Below, piece by piece: positions 47,972-56,146 of a DNA stretch of 64,000 nucleotides. Positions within the stretch are counted from its first letter, which is position 1. Every line of letters begins with the position of its first letter. The stretch is from Panonychus citri (taxonomy: Eukaryota; Arthropoda; Arachnida; Trombidiformes; Tetranychidae): positions 620,001 to 684,000 of the forward strand of contig NW_026515455.1 of the NCBI RefSeq assembly GCF_014898815.1, in the 5' to 3' direction. The translations under genes and the position numbers were made by a program. The notes below the pieces were generated by a model, which saw nothing but the letters and a program-made list of their open reading frames with translations, was not told the DNA's origin and made no database searches.

Positions 47972-50900
47972 TGTTGTTGTTGATTGTTGTTAATTCACTA
48001 ATTTACTAAAACAAAAGTTAATGTTGTTTTCGTTGTCGTTGATTGTTGACTGATGAAAATTTCTGCTGTTCGATTGCTATTTATTACAATCGCAGTTAAC
48101 CAAAGATAATGACCACAGTGATTAGATGAAGGCTGGATAATTAATAAACTATTCAAGGATCAACTAGTTGACCGTCAAATTGTTTGAAAAAACCACCGGG
48201 AGAGAATCAAAATTAATCACAAACTGATTGGTGTAAATACAATTTACTAATTGCAACCAACAGAGGTAAAGGTCACTTTAATAGTTTGATATTTTCTCAG
48301 GTAATACCAGCATTTAATGTTCAAGGATTTACTCACTTTGATTATTTGTTGATTTACTGTTGTTGTTGATTGTATATATAAGATTTTATCTCTTATTACA
48401 TAAGTTAATTGTTAAACTGATCAACTAACTAACCAAACTAATTTAAAAATCATTGACAATCAACGTACAAAAACATGTAGACAGTAAAGTTTACAGGAAA
48501 AGGGAAAACCCGATTATACAGAATACAAACTGTACTCACAATTTAATTGATTATCTGTTGATTGTTACCGTTATTTAGCTGATTGTTGGCATGATAGTAA
48601 TTGTGATTATGCCTTTTGACCTGGAAAAATATAAAAAGGATAAAAAAGTTCAAGAAAAGTGAAAGTTAAGAAATCAATGAAATCTTATTGTAGGTAAACA
48701 AGTAAAGAAGGTCAACCATCAAGTGTTAATTTAATTTGGTCACAACAATTTAATTACAATTTATTTTCGGCCTTAAGATTAGTGAAGTTAATCTTCCTTT
48801 TAATCACAATTATCTTAATCATCCTCATCAACATGATTAGTAAATTTATTTATTTTCAAGTTCAAATATTATTTCAAATTCAATTTTCTCGTTGACATTG
48901 AATTTTGATTTCCAATCAATTGTATTGACTTTTTAATTAATTTCTTAATCAAACTAATTGTTTATTAATAGATTTTTTTTCTTATTATTAATTGTTTACT
49001 AAACTTAGTTGATTGATCTTTTAATTGTTCGTATGGTTAATTAGCCAATATGGTTACAAGTTTGGTTTTCCCTTTCGCAATTTACTTTCATCACTTTTTT
49101 TTGTATCAACTGATTTAATTTGATTCAGGTTAATTCAGATAAATTGTAGTCGGTAATTAACTTAAAAATAAATGGCTTCCGCTATTATCAGCCAGTAACA
49201 ATTAACTATTGCCACTTTAATTGCTGTGTTTCCCTTTTCTAAAAAAACTCATATCAATAACTTCAAATCTATTTACTAATTGTGATCTATGAATTAACTA
49301 ATAATTTAGCAGCCAATCTAAAGATTTAGCAATTAAACTGCTCATTCATTAATTGGTTAAAATTAATTCTCAACAATTTACTGATTGTGATACAAAATGA
49401 TTTCCTTTCTAACCTTGTCACTAAATCCTATTGACATTTAATCAGGTTAATCAAATTTAATTGTGATACTTTTTTCATCTCGATTTCATTATTAATCTAA
49501 ATCGTCTACATATTCAACTATAATTAACCAATTGTTTCCTTTGACAATTAACTTTCTAATTAAAAGAAAAGGTGATTAATATACTAGTAAGCCGAAAGGT
49601 ACATGACAATTAAATTTAAATTGTTAGTGAATTTCATTGCGATAATGTAACTAAATTAACTCAAGGGTTAATTTCAAGTTTAATTGAATCGACATTGAGC
49701 TTTTGTTTTCTTCAAGTTAATTAACATTTAATCATTGGGATTATCCTCGGTAATTTTTTCCGTGATTAGTGAATTATAATGAAGGTATGATCATTGATTA
49801 ACGATTGTAATTTAGTAACTGTGATCTACGAAACAATTTAACTTGAAGTTAATTCAATTTGAAATTTTACAATTTCCATTAAATTGTTTACTAATATATG
49901 AAAGTGAAAATTGGTTGATTAAATTAACTTTCGAGTTACGGTCGGAAACGATTATAAGTCCATTTCAGTTCAAGCGGACATTTCGATATCTATTCAGGCC
50001 ATCGGGTAAACGGAAAGAGGCAAAGACTTGAAAGTTAGATTTAATTAGTGAATCAGGTTTGTGATAATTAAATCAGTGGCTTTTTAAGGTGAAACAAATG
50101 ATTCTAATTAAGATAAATACGATCAACCAAGATTACAATTTACTAATTAATTCAGTAAATCATTAAATGAAATTCAACTTTCACATTGGATTGACTTCCT
50201 TTCTGTGTTTAATTTCAATCAATCATTTAAAGTGAACATTAATCATCGGCGATTATCTTGATTGTTTGAATATAGAAATTAAATATTATAATAAATTCAA
50301 ATTATTTGCTACTTTTTGTTTCCAGAACTGATTAGAATTGGAAATAATATTTAGAAAACCGAAAAGTTTATCTTTAAATCCAATTCTCTAAACTAATTCT
50401 GTCTTGATGGAACTTAATCTGATGATGATAACACGATAACGTTGATGATGATGATGATAATTTGTCTGATGATTATCTTGATTATGTTTACACTATTTAC
50501 GAACAGGATTGTTAAAGGGTTTCCATTATATTCATGAGATTTGCATCTCGGATGACAATTTGTAGATGATAATGGAAACGGAAAGATAATAATATGAGTG
50601 AATACGATTAGCATCATAATTGTTGGCCTAATTTAAGATGGTGACAGTGACCCAGAAGATGGAGAGGATGAGGATGATGAAGAAAAAGGGTCAAAATGGG
50701 GGAAGGGGTGAGAGAGAAAAAGGAAGACAAATAGTTCGAAAAAGGATGAAGACAATAACGAAACGAATTAGAAACTCGAACTGTAGAAATTAACTTTTAA
50801 CGTTGACCTTCAAAAAAAGAAGACGACAATTTGTACCTGGATGATTAACTCGAGTTCTATTAATGAATTTGTGAGATGAAGATAAATGATGAAGATAATG

Positions 50901-51783
50901 AGAGAGGTTAAAACAATAGAATTAAATTGCGAGAAGCAAAATGTAGGTGTAAAAGTGATTTAAGTTATTCTTGATTTGGAATAATTTATTTTTCTTCTTC
51001 TTTCTCGAAATACATTCGCTGTTTCAACTTAAGGCCATTTTTATATTCGAAACACGATAAATTTTATTAACTGTTGTCATGATGATGAACATGATTAAAG
51101 ATTGAGGGTAAAAATTGAGAGCGAAAGTAATAATTAAGTTTAACGATTTATCATTTGATCGTTAATTGTGATGATCGGTGAAAAATGAATTTAGGATTGG
51201 ATTCTCATTACTTTTATTTCGATAATTGTTTTTATTACCATGTTTACTATACTTTAAAAAGATTTAATTATCACATTAAATTTGCCCTTCAGACAATTAA
51301 CCAAAAATTGTTACAATTTATCATTTACTCAACAATCAAGTTTATCTAAAGATAAATAATCCAATAAGTTATTCATTTATTACGAAATTTTTTCCAATTG
51401 ATCAGCTGTTTTTACGTAATCGATGATTTCATGTAGTTCATTCATAAGAATTAAGGTAACTAAACAAATTAAAATTACAATTAGTAAATTGTTGACACTT
51501 TATTTCAATTGATTTGGAAAAGAATCACAATTTTGGATTCGAATCCTTTATTTCTCATCTATTATCGATATACATTCGTAGGTTTTAACAATGGAAAAAA
51601 TATCCGATAGTAGATAAAAAGTCCAAGACTAATACAAATTCTGAACTTTGTGATCGCAGCTCCATCTATTGTTCATTGGAAAATAATTATTGAAAACATT
51701 GAATTTGTTTTCTTTTTTTTAATTATTTTGTTTACATGTTGTTTTCCGTGATTTACTGATTGTGTTGACAATTCTTGACTTTC
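47972..51783. other. 3.8-kb spacer upstream of mRpS12
   Basis: AT-rich DNA. The left part should hold the promoter of the Gly/Tyr-rich peptide gene. TATATATAAG at about 48372 is a TATA-like palindromic run with no supported gene. The frames at 49843-50031 and 50414-50617 look random. The right end holds the probable mRpS12 first, non-coding exon, ending at the TTC|GTAAGT donor at 51783/51784. Confidence 0.5.
51659..51667. promoter_or_regulatory. GCTCCATCT element upstream of mRpS12
   Basis: GCTCCATCTATTGTTC, about 220 bp upstream of the mRpS12 ATG and about 120 bp before the 5' UTR donor. It matches the site upstream of the coiled-coil gene at 15 of 16 positions and is a variant of the CGCCATCT element. 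Confidence 0.4.
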
Positions 51784-51871
51784 GTAAGTAATTATTGGTG
51801 ATATTAACGCGATAGCTTATACTCTTCATGGAATCAGTGATCTCTAATTGAATGTTTTTCTTTGTTTTCAG
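51784..51871 (+). other. 5' UTR intron of mRpS12
   Basis: An 88-bp interval between a GTAAGT donor at 51784 and a TTTTCAG acceptor ending at 51871, 12 bp before the ATG. The size matches other small introns in the window. Inferred from splice signals only. Confidence 0.55.
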
Positions 51872-51883
51872 GTTGATGTGATC

Positions 51884-52423
51884 ATGTCTTTACTTGCCAA
51901 GCTGATCCCTAGAGCTTTTGTTAGTCCATTAAATTGTTTCGTTTCTCCTCTTGTTAATCAATTGCCCTCATTTTCATTAACATCTTTAATTAGTCGGTCG
52001 TCAATAAGAGGAATCACCATCGACGAATGTCGCGAAAAATATGGAGATCTATGGACACGGTGGGAGAATAAGAGATATTTCTTGCACTGTTTGAAGCGAA
52101 CCCATGAAAGAGGACCGATTAAACCGAGAAAACGAGTTCATCCTCTGGCCTGCCATCCACAATTACGTGGAATTGTGGTCAGAACGTTGGTTAAAAAACC
52201 GAAGAAACCAAATTCGGCCAATCGAAAATGTGTCCTAGTCAAATTATCCACTGGAGTGGAAAAAATTGTTTATGTTCCCGGTGTTGGTCACAATTTACAA
52301 GAACACAGTGTTGTCTTAGTCCGTTTCGGTAAAACGAAAGACGTTCCTGGATTAAGATTAAAAGTAATCAGAGGAGTTTATGATTGCGCTCCAATAGTCA
52401 GACAATCACAGCGACCTGGTTAA
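51884..52423 (+). CDS. mRpS12: Mitochondrial ribosomal protein S12 (uS12m)
   Basis: Small-subunit mitochondrial ribosomal protein at the decoding centre, the counterpart of Drosophila technical knockout. It has 179 residues in one coding exon. The first ~60 residues, with Arg, Ser and Leu and no acidic residues before ITIDECREKYG, fit a mitochondrial presequence. The uS12 body is clear: KKPKKPNSANRKCVLVKLS (the conserved PNSA loop near the decoding site), VPGVGHNLQEHSVVLVRFG, and KDVPGLRLKVIRG with YDCAP. The ATG at 51884 follows a TTTTCAG acceptor, so a 5' UTR intron is likely. Frames that start upstream at 51848 read through this intron. An AATAAA at about 52490 follows. Confidence 0.96.
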   Translation: MSLLAKLIPRAFVSPLNCFVSPLVNQLPSFSLTSLISRSSIRGITIDECREKYGDLWTRWENKRYFLHCLKRTHERGPIKPRKRVHPLACHPQLRGIVVRTLVKKPKKPNSANRKCVLVKLSTGVEKIVYVPGVGHNLQEHSVVLVRFGKTKDVPGLRLKVIRGVYDCAPIVRQSQRPG

Positions 52424-52790
52424 TGTAATCTAAATGACGATGTAAACAAAAGAAACAATTAACAAATGGTGAACATAATTTAGAAAAAAAATAAATGAAA
52501 ATATTGAAATAGAATATCAAATGAGAGTAAATAATTTTTTTTCGAAAATCAGCATTAAGTTGAAAGAAATTCGAAAATAGATTTACAATTAGATTTAAAG
52601 AATTGTTTATGGTCGATTAATATTAACATCATTTGGCTGAACATTTTATTTCCATTTATAATGTTATGGAATTTGTACTCGATTCTTAATAAAAATATTT
52701 TCTTTGGTCTCTATTACAGATTTTTTGTTCATTGATACATGAGATCAGTTTTTTTGTTAATGAATTGGAAATTATGAGAATGGACAGAAT
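52424..52790. other. Convergent 3' flanks of mRpS12 and the coiled-coil gene
   Basis: About 370 bp with AATAAA at 52489-52494 (for mRpS12) and a second AATAAA near 52688. No gene is seen. Confidence 0.5.
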
Positions 52791-54203
52791 TTAAACGGGA
52801 CTAATTCCCAAGGACAGAGAGAGCATCGTGATTTCATTTGTGAGCTGTTCCTTGAGCTTACGCTTTTCTTTCATGTTCTTCTTTTTCATCACTTTTTGTC
52901 GTCGAGCTTCGTCTTTGGCGGTTTTGTATCGGCTCTCGATTGTTTGTAATCTAGTCTGAGTCTTCTCATATTCTTCACGTGCCCTTTCACGCTTCTTATT
53001 TGACTCTTTCAATTTAACTTGTTTATCATGAAGTTCACTTTCCATATTATTGACTTTACTTTCCAAGTTCTGAACCTTTTCAGCATTTTCTTTGTCCATG
53101 ATCTCAGCTTTCTTTTTCAAAGCTTCGATATTTTCTTTCTCTGCACTTATTTTTGCTTTAGTTTCCTCATTTTTGGCTTTTAACGACGTTAGAGCTGAGT
53201 CTTTTTCAGTAATTTCTACATGAAGAGTATCCAGTTTTTGTTCGCATTCTGGTAATTCCTTTATTTTCACCCTCATGAAGTCGATTTTTTCACCAATGGC
53301 AGCATATTGTTTTTGCTTTTCTGTATTCGAGCAAATCATGACGACCAATTTCTCCCGTGCTGCCTCATAAGCTTCTATGGCTGCTTTCTTTGCTTCAGCT
53401 TCTTGTTGCTCTTGAAGTTTTTTCTTTTCAGCTCGAACCGTTAAGTCTTTGTCCAGTTTTTCAATTTCTTGTTCTTCCATTTCGTTTATCACTCTCAACT
53501 CCTCGAATTGCTCATGTAACTCTATGAGTGACATTCGTAGTGATGTAATTTCATCTTCATATGCATCATATGGACCGTTTTCTTTGAGAAAGTTGAGAAC
53601 CTTCACACAATCCGTGGCGATATCGGCAGTACTTCTCTGACTATTCATATTAACTTTTTCCACCAAATTGGACTTATCAGAATATCCATAGACATCGATT
53701 CCTCTATTGGCAAACGCACCAAAGAAGTTGATACACTCGTTATAATGAGACGATTCAGTTTCGACAATGGTTGACAAATTTTCATTTATAGTCAAAGTTA
53801 AAGACGTGATATCACTACAGGAATCTATTTGAGACTTTAAACCGGCGATTATTTTATCAATTGAGTTGTAAAGTTCATTTTTCACTTCACTTTTTCTCTT
53901 CATCGCCAAGTGATGAGATTGAATTTTCTCACCAAAGTCCGACAAGTCGGTCAGGTATTTATTCTTGACTCGTTTTAAATCTTTTTCACGCTCTAGTCTC
54001 TCAAAAAAGAGTAAATCCTCTTTTTTAAGGTTTTCGTAGCTATCACCCGAACAAAAAACTCTCCGTTTAAAACTTCTACAATTGAAATCAGCATGATCGC
54101 TACTTTCCTCTTCAATAGACTCCAAATCACCAACATCAACACCAGAATCAGTCACTTCACTTTCACTCATTTTTGATCCAAAATTATTACCACTTGAATC
54201 CAT
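52791..54203 (-). CDS. Intronless coiled-coil protein of unknown family
   Basis: A single exon of 470 residues. The first 60 or so are acidic and Ser-rich (ESEVTDSGVDVGDLESIEEESSD). A helical region follows, then a long coiled coil from about 215 to 455 with regular heptads and many Lys/Glu (EIEKLDKDLTVRAEKKKLQ, LESKVNNMESELHDKQVKL, REEYEKTQTRLQTIESRYK), and a short end NEITMLSLSLGISPV. There is no signal peptide, membrane segment or catalytic motif. Similar layouts occur in kinetochore and SMC-like proteins, but nothing specific lets me name it. The lack of introns and a nearby decayed partial copy (55.6-56.1 kb) suggest a duplicated or retroposed lineage-specific gene. The ATG at 54203 is used; the in-frame GTG two codons upstream is not a start. 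Confidence 0.75.
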   Translation of the reverse strand: MDSSGNNFGSKMSESEVTDSGVDVGDLESIEEESSDHADFNCRSFKRRVFCSGDSYENLKKEDLLFFERLEREKDLKRVKNKYLTDLSDFGEKIQSHHLAMKRKSEVKNELYNSIDKIIAGLKSQIDSCSDITSLTLTINENLSTIVETESSHYNECINFFGAFANRGIDVYGYSDKSNLVEKVNMNSQRSTADIATDCVKVLNFLKENGPYDAYEDEITSLRMSLIELHEQFEELRVINEMEEQEIEKLDKDLTVRAEKKKLQEQQEAEAKKAAIEAYEAAREKLVVMICSNTEKQKQYAAIGEKIDFMRVKIKELPECEQKLDTLHVEITEKDSALTSLKAKNEETKAKISAEKENIEALKKKAEIMDKENAEKVQNLESKVNNMESELHDKQVKLKESNKKRERAREEYEKTQTRLQTIESRYKTAKDEARRQKVMKKKNMKEKRKLKEQLTNEITMLSLSLGISPV

Positions 54204-54823
54204 TGTCACAGTGAACCTTTAACACCAATTAGAATCTGATGAAAGACACAATTAAAAAATAGAGCAAAGTTAAAGTAACAATCAAAATAATGAACGAAAA
54301 CAATTGAAAGACTTTAAAGAACAATAAGATTGGAGTAAAATCGAATTTTCAAAAATTCTAAATCGAATTTGACTTTGGCTCCATCTGTTGTTCTTTTTGT
54401 CAAGTGAACATCAGGTGATCTTGGGAACAACCAAATAACCAGAAAATCTCTGGTCTCAACCATTTCAATCTAATTAACTAGAGAATAGAAAATTAATCAA
54501 CTTTTTATCTTTAATCAAGTGAATTAAAGTAGATTAAACGTCAATCAAACTATTACATAGTTTCAACTGTTTTGATTGTTTCAAAAAACTGTGCAATTGT
54601 GATATATTATATTATCAGTTTCTATAGATTATGATAACAGTTCTTGGCGAGACCAGGTATTTATACCTATAAATCCAATATTTATCATATTTATCATGAC
54701 TTTTTGTTATTTTGAAACAATTTCATAATCGTTTTAAAAGCTATGTTGATTAGCAATTATTTAGACATATAAAAACCTCACTTTTCTTCAACGATTGATA
54801 TCTCCTTAGATCGATAAGGTAAG
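54204..54823. other. Upstream region of the coiled-coil gene
   Basis: About 620 bp of AT-rich DNA with the GCTCCATCT element at 54378-54386. Part of this region (around 54410-54460, AGGTGATC... and AACCAGAAAATCTCT) reappears in the decayed copy at 56090-56130. Confidence 0.5.
54378..54386. promoter_or_regulatory. GCTCCATCT element upstream of the coiled-coil gene
   Basis: GCTCCATCTGTTGTTC, about 175 bp upstream of the ATG at 54203. One base differs from the mRpS12 site over 16 positions. Confidence 0.4.
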
Positions 54824-55612
54824 TGTCAATATGTGCACATGATACTCTTTGTGTGTTGTCAATGAGAAATTTATCTTTTCCTTTGGTCTTGGGTACATCA
54901 TGTTAACCATATTCACCATTTTGATTGTTCTATTTCGTCTTCTAATCTTCATTTGTCTTTCTCTTCGTCCATATTTTCTTAAATCACGGTGTCGTCTTTC
55001 CGAGAATGAATCTCTTCAACTTACAGGGATGCCCTATGGGTAGTGTATGAAAGTAAATTCGCATATTTTTCTTCAAACTTAAATTGGTTATATGATTTTT
55101 GGAGATTGACTATGTAATATAATCAAGTTTTGTTTGACAAATTTTGAGAAAAAAATTTCGAATTTTTGATAGAATTTCATCGATTAGTAGAAAACTGCGT
55201 TTTTGGGAAGAAAGAACTGTAGAATTCGACCAAAAACGAAATCTTGTGCTTAAATTGAATATCGAACTAATCATTGAACTAGCATTAACCTCGAATAGCA
55301 TACAAGTAAGAGAATCGAGAGAAAATTCTTTTTTATTTGATTTTTCTGCAGCTCATTTGAAACTTTTTGCTCTATTTTTCTCTATCAATTTTCTGAATGA
55401 TTGCTGACCAAAAAAATCTTGAAAGAAAGAGCTCATTTTGAATATTGCTATCATAAACTTGATTATAATACGCATCTAATTGAAAAAAAATTTTCTTAAA
55501 ATCTTTTTTGGTCCTCTTGTAACAAGCTTTTACTTTCATACACTACCCATAGGGCATCCCTGTATCTGTTCCAATGGTAATATTGGTGATTGGTCTCTAG
55601 TGTTTATGTTAG
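54824..55612 (+). pseudogene. Innexin 3' fragment, interrupted by a MITE
   Basis: Two pieces, about 54824-55023 and 55565-55612, match the innexin gene around 39640-39900 (TM4 and the start of the C-tail). TIFTILIVLFRLLIFICLSLRP and FLKSRCRLSENESLQL are still legible. Compared with the intact gene it has lost a stretch near TTACCATTGAA and one A in the run after GTTGTCAATGAG, so the frame is broken. It is split by a 539-bp element. The intact gene reads CTTCAACTTATCTGTTCC where the fragment reads CTTCAACTTA...TATCTGTTCC. Without the first three spans and with a broken frame it cannot make a gap junction. Confidence 0.9.
55024..55562. mobile_element. Tc1/mariner-type MITE with 34-bp perfect TIRs and TA target duplication
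   Basis: A 539-bp element flanked by TA on both sides (55022-55023 and 55563-55564). Comparison with the intact innexin shows a single TA at the empty site. The terminal inverted repeats are perfect over 34 bp, starting CAGGGATGCCCTATGGGTAG at the left and as the reverse complement at the right (55529-55562). The interior is AT-rich. Its longest frame (55144-55407) shows no transposase domain or DDE/D motif. It is therefore a non-autonomous element of the TA-targeting Tc1/mariner/pogo class. The family name is unknown to me. Confidence 0.93.
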
Positions 55613-56135
55613 CCAATGAATCGATATGAGAATAGACAGAATTTTGAACGGGATAAATTCTTAAGGATAAAGAAATCATTGTGATTACAATTAAGAATTT
55701 CTTCTTGAGCTTACGTTCTTCCATGTCATTTTTCTTGATATTGTCTTTCATTTATCACTTGTAACTCTTCAAACCGCTCATTTAACTCAATCAATGATTT
55801 TCGTAGTCTTATTTCATCTTATGGTTTTATTGATCGACTCAAACAATTCACTTTCTTAGTCTTTTCCCTCATAAAAATCTGACAATTATGCTTTATAACT
55901 AACCTTTTTATTTCTCAAATCTTTCTATTTCTAGTTGCTGAGAGACAGAAAATTCAAACCAAACTGGATTAATTTCAATCATTTGCTGCAACAAACTGTC
56001 AACATGATAACCACTTTTCATCACTTCGATAGACTCTAAGTCAGCAACATCAACACCATTCACTTCATTTTCTCTCATTTCTGATCTATTATCAGGTGAT
56101 TTTTTGAGCAAAACCAAGTGACCAGAAAATTTCTA
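55613..56135 (-). pseudogene. Decayed partial copy of the neighbouring coiled-coil gene
   Basis: Minus-strand sequence resembling the coiled-coil gene at 52791-54203 and its upstream flank. Matching blocks include ATGAGAATAGACAGAATTT near the 3' end (parent 52773-52792), TTGAGCTTACG, TTCAAACCGCTCATTTAACTC (parent about 53500-53520), and GACTCTAAGTCAGCAACATC with ATCAACACC (parent about 54117-54142). The middle of the coil is deleted and the remaining frames are short (55536-55751, 55908-56117). The right end, AACCAAGTGACCAGAAAATTTCT, matches the parent's upstream region and abuts the Crag start codon. Confidence 0.85.
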
Positions 56136-56146
56136 AAAGAATCCGT

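Noticed and set aside
55144..55407. Transposase inside the MITE
   Set aside because: The 87-residue frame shows no helix-turn-helix or catalytic DDE/D pattern and is too short. The element is non-autonomous.
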